From Alphaproteobacteria bacterium (lineage in GTDB: Bacteria > Pseudomonadota > Alphaproteobacteria > ATCC43930 > CGMCC-115725), in assembly GCA_030041335.1 (NCBI GenBank), contig JASHOB010000052.1, positions 1 through 42,748 on the forward strand: a DNA stretch of 42,748 nt, written 5' to 3'. The stretch's first letter is position 1, and each line of letters starts with the position of its first letter. The notes below the pieces were generated by a model. The model ran no database searches, was not told the DNA's origin, and saw only the letters and a list, made by a program, of their open reading frames with translations. Below are positions 30,512 through 38,986 of the stretch, piece after piece. The translations under genes were made by a program, and so were the position numbers.

Positions 30512-32911
30512 ATGCGGGGGTTCATACTGGGCGTTTGTGTGGGCGCCGTTTGTTTCGCGTCCGTTGTCGCTCGGGACGCTTCGGCGCAGACCACGCCCCC
30601 GACGCCCTCGGACAACGCCCCCCTCGAATCATCGTTCCAATTGCCCAGCATGACGGTCATCGGCAATACGCCGCTGCCCGGCAGCGGCATCGATATCGAC
30701 AAGGTCCCGGCCAATGTCGAGACACTGAGCGCCGGCGCTCTTTATCCCGACGGTCTAAACGATCTCCTGCCGAGCGCCGCGGCGCGCAACCTCTCGAGCG
30801 TCAATCTCAACAGCGAGCAGGGCACCGCGTACCAGTCCGACTTTGTCTATCGCGGCTTCGAGGCATCGCCGATCGGCGGGGTGCCGCAAGGCCTCGCGGT
30901 CTACCAGAACGGCGTGCGCATCAATGAAGCGTTCGGCGACATCGTCAATTGGGAACTGATCCCGCAGTTTGCCGTCAGTCAGATGACCATCCAAAGCAAC
31001 AACCCGGTCTTCGGCCTCAATGCGATCGGCGGCGCCGTGGCGATCGACATGAAGAACGGTTTCAACTTTCACGGCACCAATGTCCAGCTCGGCGGCGGCT
31101 CCTTTGGCGACTTCAACAGTTTTGCCGAGAGTGGTGTGCAGGTCGGCGATGTCGCTCTCTATGGTGCCATCGGCGGCATCCATGACGGCGGCTATCGTGA
31201 CCTCAATCAGACCGGCATCGGCCAGGGCTATTTCGACCTGGGGTGGGAAAAGAACGATTGGACCGTCCATCTGTCCGTGACAGCTGCGGGCAGCAGCCTG
31301 GGCGCCACCGGTCCGACGCCGATTCAGTTGCTCGATGCCAACATCGCCAGCGTCTTTACCTTTCCCCAGGTGATTGAGAATGAAGCGCAACTGGTGCAAC
31401 TCACGAGCACCTACCGCGTCACGGACGACATCTTGGCCAGCGGTTACGTCTATTACCGCCACTACCATCAGACCTTGATCGACGGCAACACCACCGACGT
31501 CACGCCCTGCACCAACAACGGCAGTTTCTTCTGTCTTGAGGGCAACGACCTCTATCCTGCCGACGTCCTCTTCGATTCGCACGGCAATCAGGTGCCGACC
31601 AGCGCGATCCCCGTCACCCCGGCCGACGCTTATGGCGAGACCGATATGACCACGACCGACACCAACACGGTCGGCACCGGCGTGCAGGCCAAGTTCACCC
31701 ATCCGATCTGGACCCGCCCCAATAATTTTGTGGTTGGCGCCACCTTCGATCACAGCCTCACCACCTACACCGCCCAGGGTGTCCTTGGCGCCTTGCTGCC
31801 GAGCCTCGAGGTTACCCCTTCCGACGTGATCATCGATCAGGGGCTCAGCCCGACCGCGTCGCCGCCGATCGAACAGCCCGTCGACGTATCGGGAACCAAT
31901 ACCTATTACGGCATTTACGGCATTGATTCTCTCGACATCACGCCTGCCCTTACCGCAACCCTTAGCGGCCGCGTCAACCTCGCGGATATCGGCCTCACCG
32001 ATCTTTCCGGACAAGCGCCGGCGCTGACCGGCAATCACTTCTACGGCCATTTCAACCCGGGTGCGGGCCTGACCTACAAGGTTACGGACAATGTCACGCT
32101 CTATGGCGGCTGGTCGGAAGCAAACCGGGCGCCGACACCGGCAGAACTGACCTGCTCCAATCCGGCCAATCCCTGCATCCTCGACGCCTTTCTGGTTGCC
32201 GATCCGCCCTTGAAGCAGGTGGTGGCGCAGACCTTCGAGTTTGGCGCGCGTGGCCATTTCGAGGCGGCAAACGTCCCGGGCCAGTTCCTTTGGCACCTCG
32301 GCGTCTATCGCACCGACAGCGACAACGACATCCTGCTGCTCGGCACCGCGATCAACGGTTTTGGGTTCTTCGACAATGTCGGCACCACGCGGCGTCAAGG
32401 CATCGAAGCGAGCCTCGCCTGGCACTGGGATCGCTGGCAGGTGTCGGCGAATTACAGCTATCTCAACGCCATCTTCCTCGAAAACATTGCCTTATCCTCG
32501 AACAGCCCGGCCGCCAACGCCAACGGCCTGATCTTTGTCCATCCCGGCGACACGATACCGATGATGCCTGCCAATCGCTTGGTGTTGAACGTCGATTACA
32601 GTGTGACCCCGCACTGGAAATTGGGCGGCGATCTGAGGTTCGTCTCGAGCCAGTACCTGGTTGGCGACGAATCGAACCAGGAGCCGCAAATGCCGGCCTA
32701 CGTGACCTTAGACCTTCGCACTTCCTATCGCATCGTCGACCGCGTCATGCTGTTCGCCGAGCTCGATAACCTGGCAGGTGCCCGCTACTACACCTACGGC
32801 ACTTTCACCCAGCTCGACGGGCTGCCGCCGAACTTCAACCTGACGAACCCACGCACCTTCACCCCGGCGCCAGGACGGGCCGTCTTTGGCGGTATCCGGG
32901 TGTCATTCTAG
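30512..32911 (+). CDS. TonB-dependent outer-membrane receptor
   Basis: The 799-residue protein has a signal peptide (cleavage near ASAQ, residues 24-26), a TonB-box-like stretch (SMTVIGNT, about 46-53), a plug domain (about 60-170, with DFVYRGFEASP and GLNAIGGAVAI) and a 22-strand barrel ending in aromatic GGIRVSF, the C-terminal Phe expected for outer-membrane assembly. Energy comes from TonB-ExbBD, encoded elsewhere. The ligand is unknown; there are no siderophore, heme or cobalamin genes nearby, and the context of aromatic and diiron oxygenases suggests either iron or an organic substrate. ATG 30512 follows GGGGA; an in-frame TTG at 30494 is unlikely. Confidence 0.92.
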   Translation: MRGFILGVCVGAVCFASVVARDASAQTTPPTPSDNAPLESSFQLPSMTVIGNTPLPGSGIDIDKVPANVETLSAGALYPDGLNDLLPSAAARNLSSVNLNSEQGTAYQSDFVYRGFEASPIGGVPQGLAVYQNGVRINEAFGDIVNWELIPQFAVSQMTIQSNNPVFGLNAIGGAVAIDMKNGFNFHGTNVQLGGGSFGDFNSFAESGVQVGDVALYGAIGGIHDGGYRDLNQTGIGQGYFDLGWEKNDWTVHLSVTAAGSSLGATGPTPIQLLDANIASVFTFPQVIENEAQLVQLTSTYRVTDDILASGYVYYRHYHQTLIDGNTTDVTPCTNNGSFFCLEGNDLYPADVLFDSHGNQVPTSAIPVTPADAYGETDMTTTDTNTVGTGVQAKFTHPIWTRPNNFVVGATFDHSLTTYTAQGVLGALLPSLEVTPSDVIIDQGLSPTASPPIEQPVDVSGTNTYYGIYGIDSLDITPALTATLSGRVNLADIGLTDLSGQAPALTGNHFYGHFNPGAGLTYKVTDNVTLYGGWSEANRAPTPAELTCSNPANPCILDAFLVADPPLKQVVAQTFEFGARGHFEAANVPGQFLWHLGVYRTDSDNDILLLGTAINGFGFFDNVGTTRRQGIEASLAWHWDRWQVSANYSYLNAIFLENIALSSNSPAANANGLIFVHPGDTIPMMPANRLVLNVDYSVTPHWKLGGDLRFVSSQYLVGDESNQEPQMPAYVTLDLRTSYRIVDRVMLFAELDNLAGARYYTYGTFTQLDGLPPNFNLTNPRTFTPAPGRAVFGGIRVSF

Positions 32912-33038
32912 TTGGTTCATCGATGTCGGGCTTGATGCGGTCACGTCAAACAGCCATCGGCACTCGTTCTTGACCTGACGCAACGGGTTCAATACGAGAG
33001 CAGGCGGTCGACGCCATGAAATAAACAGCGCTTTCTGT

Positions 33039-34121
33039 CTAATTTGGTTTCGCCGCCAATTCACTCACCGCTTTTTCGATCATGTTCTTGGCGTCATGTT
33101 CCTCGGCAACGCGGTTGTCCTCCTCGAGCATGGCGGCACTGTCGCGATCGGCGAACTGGATCGCACCCAGATCTTCGAACGCTTTGCGGACCCGCGTGCC
33201 CCAAAGGCCGATATCGCGGACCGTCGGCACGATGCGGCTGAACAGTCGCGCACGAAACTTGAGCGCCGCAACAGAGGCCTCATGGACCTCGAGACATTCC
33301 TTGATGTCGAGTCCCGCCGCCTCCCAAGCGAAGAACGGCTGCAGCCGATCGCGCATCAGATAACAGGCCTCGATCAGAAATTCCTCGCGCCGGTCGCGCT
33401 CGGTCTCGCTCAACTGCGGGTAATAGTCCCGCAGCGCCAGGCGGCCGAAGGCGACGTGCCGCGCTTCGTCTTGCATGACATAAGCGTTGACCTGGGCCGC
33501 CAGACGGTTTTGCGCATGATCGCGAATGCCCTGGAAGGCCGCGAGCGCGAGGCCTTCGATCACGACCTGCATGCCGAGATAGGTGAAATCCCATTCACGG
33601 CGCTCGATGACGTCGCCGATCAGCGACCGCAGCTGCGGATTGATCGGAAAAACGATGTCGAATTTGTCGTGGAGGAGACGGGCGTAGGCCTCGACATGGC
33701 GGGCCTCGTCGACGACCTGGGTCGCAGCGTAGAATTTGGCGTCGATGCCTTGCACCTCTTGTACGATTTTGGCCGCACAGATCAGCGCGCCCTGCTCGCC
33801 ATGCATGAATTGCGAAATCTGCAACGCCTGAAGATAACGCCGCAGGTCCCGAATCTGCCTGGGCGATAACCGGTTCCATAACGCCGAGCCGTAAAGCGAG
33901 ATCAACTCGTCCGGCAGCGCCATCGGGTTTTCCGGATCGAGATCCTGCTCCCAGTCGATACGGTCAACCGCGTTCCATTGTTGGCGTTTACCCTTCTCGT
34001 AGAGCGCGAGTAGGTCGGAGCGGCCCTGATCGTACTCCCAGGTAAATTCCGTGCGGACGGGCGCGTCGAGTGCCCAGCCCATCTCGCCGACAGGAAGCAC
34101 ATAACGAGACTGAGTTGACAT
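33039..34121 (-). CDS. ferritin-like diiron protein, ribonucleotide reductase R2/oxygenase-like
   Basis: The 360-residue protein is mainly helical and carries two matched metal-ligand sets: Glu109 (HGEQG) with Glu139 and His142 (DEARH), and Glu189 (VIEGLA) with Glu219 and His222 (DEARH). The spacing of 30 residues from Glu to ExxH is the same in both halves, the pattern of carboxylate-bridged diiron proteins. It is too short and divergent for a ribonucleotide reductase beta subunit, and no large subunit gene is near. Relatives are N-oxygenases (AurF-like), R2-like oxidases and unstudied oxygenases. AGGAGG precedes ATG 34121. It is convergent with the TonB receptor gene; the substrate is unknown. 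Confidence 0.85.
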   Translation of the reverse strand: MSTQSRYVLPVGEMGWALDAPVRTEFTWEYDQGRSDLLALYEKGKRQQWNAVDRIDWEQDLDPENPMALPDELISLYGSALWNRLSPRQIRDLRRYLQALQISQFMHGEQGALICAAKIVQEVQGIDAKFYAATQVVDEARHVEAYARLLHDKFDIVFPINPQLRSLIGDVIERREWDFTYLGMQVVIEGLALAAFQGIRDHAQNRLAAQVNAYVMQDEARHVAFGRLALRDYYPQLSETERDRREEFLIEACYLMRDRLQPFFAWEAAGLDIKECLEVHEASVAALKFRARLFSRIVPTVRDIGLWGTRVRKAFEDLGAIQFADRDSAAMLEEDNRVAEEHDAKNMIEKAVSELAAKPN

Positions 34122-34443
34122 GAAGGCATTCCTCCTGAGCCCTGCCCGTGCAATATCCGCGTCGCCACCGCAGCAAACCGGCTGGACCTGCGATATCGCG
34201 ACCGTCGGAAGACGGGATCCGGTCGCGGTCTGCATGCCCGGCTGCACGGCAACGCGTCCATTGCGCGAGCAACCTATCTTGGCGCAGGGCCGAGACGCGG
34301 GCAATCGCCATCGTCGGCCAGGCCGGCCGGCGGCCCGGGCAATACCGTCAACAGCAAGTACGCTCCGGGCACCCTGCTAAGGACGACCCGATCGACTGGA
34401 ACGGGACGCTGCTCGTCTCCTCGGCCTCATCGCGCCGTCGCTA
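34122..34443. other. intergenic region, no gene recognised
   Basis: About 320 bases between argJ and the diiron gene, both on the minus strand. Short plus-strand frames here are arginine-rich and unconvincing. The promoter of the diiron gene is expected here, but I see no clear boxes; GGCCGGCC-rich sequence around 34320-34340 could fold but has no T-run. Confidence 0.35.
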
Positions 34444-35679
34444 CTAGCTGCGATAGCTGCCGTTGATGTCGATATAGCGGTGGGTTAAATCGCAGGTCCA
34501 GACTGTCGCCTTGCCACGCCCCAGACCGAGGTCGATGTCGATCTCGATCTCGCGGCCTTTCATATGCGCTGTCACCGGCGTCTCGTCATAGCCCGGCACC
34601 GGCCCGCCCTTTTCGGCGATTCGCACCCCGCCGATCGAGATCGCGAGCTTGTCGCGATCGGCTGCCTCGCCCGACTTGCCAACGGCCATCACGATCCGGC
34701 CCCAATTGGCGTCGCCCGCGGCAAGGGCGGTCTTGACGAGGGGCGAATTGCCGATGGCACGGCCGATGGCGCGCGCCGATTTCGCCGACGTCGCGCCCGC
34801 CACCTGGATGGTGACGAATTTCTCTGCGCCCTCGCCGTCGCGCACGATCTGCTGCGCCAGATCGACCATGACCTCGTCGAGGGCGCGGCGGAAATCCCTG
34901 AGGCGTGGATCGTTCTTGCGCGTCACACGCTTGTGCTTTGCCTGTCCCGTCGCGCACAGCAGCACGGTGTCGCTGGTCGAAGTATCGCCGTCGACGGTGA
35001 TGGAATTGAACGAGCGCTCATTGCTTCGCGACAACAATTCTTGCAGCACCCCGGCGGGCAGGGTGGCGTCGGTGAAGAGAAAGGCCAGCATCGTCGCCAT
35101 CTCGGGCGCGATCATGCCAGAGCCCTTGCAAAAGCCGTTGAGCGTCACGCTGACGCCGTCGATGGTCGCGGTCCGCGTCGCCAGTTTGGGAAACGTGTCG
35201 GTGGTCAAGATCGCTTCCGCAGCCGCCTGCCAAGCGTCGCTGTCGCCGCGCGCCACTTTGGCCATCGCCGGTAGCGCGCTGGTGATTTTGTCGGCCGATG
35301 GCGGCTCGCCGATCACCCCGGTCGAGGAGATCAACACTTCGCTCGGCCGGCATTTCACGATCGTCGCCATGCTGGTGGCGGTGCGCTCGACCACGGCGAT
35401 GCCGGCTTTGCCGGTAAACGTGTTCGAGTTGCCGGAATTGACCACGATCGCGCGGACCTTGCCGCGCCGGACGCCGGCGCGACACCAATCGACCGGCGCG
35501 CCGCGGGTCTTGGACCGGGTGAACACGCCGGCGACGGTGGTGCCGGGCGCCAGGATGGCGATCATCAGGTCACGCCGATCCTTATAGCGGATGCCGCTAC
35601 GGGCACTCGCCAGCGTGACCCCCGCAACCGGCGGGAGCGCCACAAAGCGCTCGGGGGCGAGCGGCGACAGCGGCGCCAT
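34444..35679 (-). CDS. argJ: bifunctional ornithine acetyltransferase/N-acetylglutamate synthase ArgJ
   Basis: The 411-residue protein transfers acetyl from N-acetylornithine to glutamate in the cyclic arginine pathway, and may also make N-acetylglutamate from acetyl-CoA. Family landmarks are complete: VNSGNSNTFTG (80-90), SSTGVIGEP, the autocleavage motif KGSGMIAPEMATML in which Thr196 becomes the N-terminal nucleophile of the beta chain, and the end LTHRYIDINGSYRS. Length matches the family. The bifunctional state cannot be told from sequence alone. It starts 14 bases after the parvulin gene on the same strand, a pairing seen in many Alphaproteobacteria, so the two are probably cotranscribed. 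Confidence 0.95.
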   Translation of the reverse strand: MAPLSPLAPERFVALPPVAGVTLASARSGIRYKDRRDLMIAILAPGTTVAGVFTRSKTRGAPVDWCRAGVRRGKVRAIVVNSGNSNTFTGKAGIAVVERTATSMATIVKCRPSEVLISSTGVIGEPPSADKITSALPAMAKVARGDSDAWQAAAEAILTTDTFPKLATRTATIDGVSVTLNGFCKGSGMIAPEMATMLAFLFTDATLPAGVLQELLSRSNERSFNSITVDGDTSTSDTVLLCATGQAKHKRVTRKNDPRLRDFRRALDEVMVDLAQQIVRDGEGAEKFVTIQVAGATSAKSARAIGRAIGNSPLVKTALAAGDANWGRIVMAVGKSGEAADRDKLAISIGGVRIAEKGGPVPGYDETPVTAHMKGREIEIDIDLGLGRGKATVWTCDLTHRYIDINGSYRS

Positions 35680-35693
35680 GTGCGCGACTGTTC

Positions 35694-36611
35694 CTACTTT
35701 TTGCCGGTGCTGGTGGTATCCGACGCGCCCGCGGGCGCCGCTGCTTCCGGAACCGGTTTGCCGTCGGGACCGATAATCTCGATCTTGGCGTGGTTGCGCA
35801 GTTCTTTGACCGTGGCGCCGATCACGTCGGTCTGGATCCGCATCACCAGCTGGCGCTTGACATCGTCGAAGGAGGGCGGGGGCGCCACACGGCGATCAAC
35901 GAGTTTGATGACGTGCCAGCCGAATCGGGTCTTGACGGGCGTTTTGGTGAATTGGCCTACTTTTAGGCTAAAAGCGGCATCAGCGAATTCCGGCACCATC
36001 TGGTCCTTGGTAAACCAGCCGAGATCGCCGCCCGAATCCTTGCCGGCGGGATCGATCGATTTTTCCTTGGCCAGCTTGACGAAGTCCGCCCCGTGCTCGA
36101 GCTGGGCGATGATCTGCTTCGCCTCGGCCTCGGTCTTGACCAGGATGTGCCGGGCGTCGATCTCTTCGCCCCGCGGTACCGCCTTGATGTAATCGTCATA
36201 TTCGGCATGGAGCTTCGGGTCCGTCAAATCTTTGGCCACCAGCCGCTCGATATAGACCTGCCGCATGATGCCGTCTTGGGCAGTGGCAAGCCGGCGCTTG
36301 ACCTCCTCGTCGTTCTGCAGGTGCTCTTTCTCCGCCGCCTCTTGAATGAGCTGCGTGTTGATCAAAGTGTCGACCATCGCCGGCACCAGCTTTTCCATCG
36401 GCACTTCCTGGCTCTGCTGGGGCAGGCGGCGGATCAGCGCCATGACTTCGGAACTGCGGATGTCATGGCCATCGACGCGCGCCAGCACCGGATCCGGCGC
36501 TCCCGTTTTGCCGGGTTGGGTCGACTGCGCGTGGGCCGCGAACGGCGTCGCCAAAAGAACGATCACGGGAGCCGCCAACCAGGTGCGGCCGAACAAAACA
36601 CGGGCGAGCAT
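35694..36611 (-). CDS. parvulin-type peptidyl-prolyl cis-trans isomerase, exported
   Basis: The 305-residue protein has a Sec signal peptide (VIVLLATPFAAHAQ, cleavage near residue 28), an N-terminal chaperone-like helical region with SurA/PrsA features (VDTLINTQLIQEAAEKEHL), and one parvulin domain at about 160-255 (DARHILVKTEAEAKQI, GGDLGWFTKDQMVPEFADAAF, GWHVIKLVDRR). It helps fold proteins in the periplasm. The C-terminus is alanine-, proline- and lysine-rich. AGGAA precedes ATG 36611. Its place before argJ and near divergent secA is typical of Alphaproteobacteria and links protein export with folding. Confidence 0.93.
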   Translation of the reverse strand: MLARVLFGRTWLAAPVIVLLATPFAAHAQSTQPGKTGAPDPVLARVDGHDIRSSEVMALIRRLPQQSQEVPMEKLVPAMVDTLINTQLIQEAAEKEHLQNDEEVKRRLATAQDGIMRQVYIERLVAKDLTDPKLHAEYDDYIKAVPRGEEIDARHILVKTEAEAKQIIAQLEHGADFVKLAKEKSIDPAGKDSGGDLGWFTKDQMVPEFADAAFSLKVGQFTKTPVKTRFGWHVIKLVDRRVAPPPSFDDVKRQLVMRIQTDVIGATVKELRNHAKIEIIGPDGKPVPEAAAPAGASDTTSTGKK

Positions 36612-36928
36612 GAAACTTCCTTTCCGAGAACCGCGCCGCGGGCCGGAGGAATGCCCATGCAGCCGTTGGCGGGCGCCATCTTGCATATCGGCGGTTGAAG
36701 GACAAGCACCCCGCGTTCGGCACCCCCCGCACATTGATCGGCGATCGACCCCGGCCCTAAGCGCGTTTCGGCGGGGCGATATGCCGCACCCACCCGGCGG
36801 CACGACCTCCTCGCTTTGTGGTCAAAGTGCCCCCCGACACGCAGCGCCGCAGATTAGCGCTTTCGTTATCGCGCGGGCGCCGGCGTTACCCCGCCCCATG
36901 GGTCGGCGGGGCTTGGCCGGCGTGTCAC
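36612..36928. other. intergenic region with a possible terminator hairpin
   Basis: No gene is recognised. CCCCGCC (36889-36895) and GGCGGGG (36905-36911) can form a seven-pair hairpin with a nine-base loop, 18 bases after the stop of the minus-strand secreted-protein gene. There is no T-run, so it is a weak terminator candidate. The left part should contain the parvulin-argJ promoter, which is not obvious. Confidence 0.4.
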
Positions 36929-38473
36929 TTATTTCACGAACGCGACGCCGCGATAAACCGTGCCATAGGTCGGGCCGGCAATTGTCCTGAAGGCTTCATC
37001 GGCCACCGGCCCGCTCAGGGTTGTCGCTCCCAGAATGTCGGTGATTTCGACCACCTTGTTAGGGTCGGCGCCGTTATCGCCCGACGCACTCGAAGTCGAG
37101 GTTGTCGCCCATAGGGTGACGAAGTTCCCGGACACCACGCCCGTCAAATTCCGCAGACCGACGGTCGTCACAGGGGGATATGGTCCGTCGTACCCATTGA
37201 GATTGCTATCGACGATGCCGATCAGGCCTTTGGTCAGGACGTAATCCAACTGCCAGGTGCCGTTGACCAGGCTCCATTTTTCAAGACCGGCGTGCGTTGA
37301 GGTGTCGGTCGCATTGCCCGAGCCCTCATCGGTCACGTACATGGTAGCGGCGTTGGCAAAAAACACGGCGAAAGGCGTGTAATTGCCGCCGGTCGCCTTC
37401 GCCGAATCGGTGGGGAACCCGGGCACTACCGTAATTGTGGTTGCGGCCGCGCTCGCCAAGGTTGGCAGCGTGTCGACGGTATAGACCGTATCGATGCCGT
37501 TGCTGCCGCTGCCCTTGGTGAAATAGAGGGCGCCGTTGAACTCGGTGACGCCACGGTAATTGTTGTCCTTGCCCGGCTTATCGGGCTTGCCCACGACGAA
37601 AGTAAACTGCAGCAGCGGATCGACCTCGGCCGAGTTGTTGGCCGGAATCGGCACACTCGAGGAAGGACCATTAATCGGATTGACCACCTCCAATCCCGTC
37701 GTCTCGGTGACATCGGGGTTGGTGCCATTGCTCGGGCCGAACGTATCGGCGTTGCCGTTATTGGCGTTGCCGACCGCATAATAGAGCCCGTCCGGACTCA
37801 AGAGGGCGGAGCGACCGTTGTTGCCGCCATAGTCGATGGTTGGCGTATAGCGGAACGTGCCATCGTCGTCGTAGGAGATGATGGTGCGGTGAAACGCATA
37901 GTTCGGGCCAAACGCAAAGGTCACGGGATTGGTCGGGTCCTGGCCGGGAACTGCGTCCGCGTTTGAGACGTCGAGCGCGCCAACCCCGGCCCCGGCATAG
38001 GCCACGAAGATAATGTGCGGGCCGCGCCAATCTCTCGCGAAATGGAGACCGAGCTCGGATTTGGACGAGAAGCTCGTCACCACCTGATTGGCCGGAACGT
38101 TGACGGTGCATAACGGGCGCCCGCTCAGCAGATCGATATTGGTGAGCTGGATCGGAGAGGTCACGCCGAAACTGCCGTCGACCGACGCGTTGTTCCACAC
38201 CGTCACGTAATTGTTGGAGGCGACAGCCGTGGTGGTTGCCTTGTCGGTATCGGGCAGTTGGGTTACGCCCGCGGTCAAGGATGCAACGGCTCCCTGGTTT
38301 CCGACGTAAGTGCTGGTGCTGACGACGACCGAGCCCGGCAGCAACGGACAAAAGCCGCCACCGGGAAAGCCACCACCAAGAAGATCGTCCGCCCATGCGC
38401 CGCGGCTCGACACCGCGAACGCCGACAAACCGCAGGCGGCAAGAAGCAACACGTAAGATGTACGGATGCGCAT
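36929..38473 (-). CDS. large secreted protein of unknown function
   Basis: The 514-residue protein has a signal peptide (YVLLLAACGLSAFAVSSRGAWA, cleavage near ADD) and a mature part rich in Gly, Asn, Thr, Ser and Val with few lysines, typical of exported beta-rich proteins. Short recurring phrases such as FFANAATMYVTDEG, ALLSPDGLYYAVGN and GALYFTKGSGSN look like the strand-turn pattern of a beta-propeller, but I cannot assign a family. Two cysteines in the mature part (in FCPLL and LCTVN) might form a disulfide. GGGGGG lies before ATG 38473. It sits between the parvulin gene and secA, where many relatives have no gene. Function unknown. Confidence 0.75.
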   Translation of the reverse strand: MRIRTSYVLLLAACGLSAFAVSSRGAWADDLLGGGFPGGGFCPLLPGSVVVSTSTYVGNQGAVASLTAGVTQLPDTDKATTTAVASNNYVTVWNNASVDGSFGVTSPIQLTNIDLLSGRPLCTVNVPANQVVTSFSSKSELGLHFARDWRGPHIIFVAYAGAGVGALDVSNADAVPGQDPTNPVTFAFGPNYAFHRTIISYDDDGTFRYTPTIDYGGNNGRSALLSPDGLYYAVGNANNGNADTFGPSNGTNPDVTETTGLEVVNPINGPSSSVPIPANNSAEVDPLLQFTFVVGKPDKPGKDNNYRGVTEFNGALYFTKGSGSNGIDTVYTVDTLPTLASAAATTITVVPGFPTDSAKATGGNYTPFAVFFANAATMYVTDEGSGNATDTSTHAGLEKWSLVNGTWQLDYVLTKGLIGIVDSNLNGYDGPYPPVTTVGLRNLTGVVSGNFVTLWATTSTSSASGDNGADPNKVVEITDILGATTLSGPVADEAFRTIAGPTYGTVYRGVAFVK

Positions 38474-38878
38474 GGTCCCCCCACCACTGATGATCGTGTG
38501 TTTATGATGGATGCGATGTCAGGTGGGCGAAATCTATCGAGCAAACATTTCAATGCCGCGACGGATCCGTCAAACCTCGATGACAATCAATCTGGGAGAG
38601 GGGGACGCCCAATCGGCGCCGACGAGCCCTGAGCGCCAGGCCGCTTCCCCGGCGTTCCTTGCCCCCACCCCGAGCGCCGGGATGCCTCGACAGAACGGGT
38701 GGGATTGCGCCGATCGGGCAAGGCCGCGGGAAAGGCGAGCCGCGCCCGGGCGACGAGCGCCGGGCCAGGTCGCGGCAACGCCATTGCCCGCTCGGATCGG
38801 GCGGCACCCGGTATCAGGCGGCCGAACGCCGGCTCAAGACGCGCTCGTTGCGCCCGCCAAACCTTTATTTCCGGTGAA
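38474..38878. other. intergenic region, no gene recognised
   Basis: About 400 very GC-rich bases between the divergent secreted-protein gene and the secA promoter. Frames on both strands are arginine-, glycine- and proline-rich and do not look coding. No secM-like leader is recognised. Confidence 0.4.
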
Positions 38879-38935
38879 TTGACAGGGCCGATAGCGCATC
38901 TTATCTCTCAGCGAGAGTGCTTCCCGCCCGGGCGG
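38879..38935 (+). promoter_or_regulatory. predicted secA promoter and structured leader
   Basis: A perfect -35 box TTGACA (38879-38884) is followed after 17 bases by TATCTC (38902-38907), a partial -10 match. Downstream lie CTCTC-AGC-GAGAG (38905-38917) and the 12-base palindrome CCGCCCGGGCGG (38924-38935), both of which would be at or in the 5' end of the secA message, 52-80 bases before the start. The hairpins might affect translation, but this is inference. Confidence 0.5.
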
Positions 38936-38986
38936 CGTTACGGATAATATGGTGAGTAGCATTTTCCTTATTTCTTCGAGGTCCCC

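Noticed and set aside
30755-32425. Open frame of 556 codons antisense to the TonB receptor
   Set aside because: Shadow of the receptor gene; no domain, no ribosome site and unnatural composition.
33039-34121. Possible ribonucleotide reductase beta subunit
   Set aside because: Ligand pattern is similar, but no large subunit gene is nearby and the overall sequence does not resemble NrdB.
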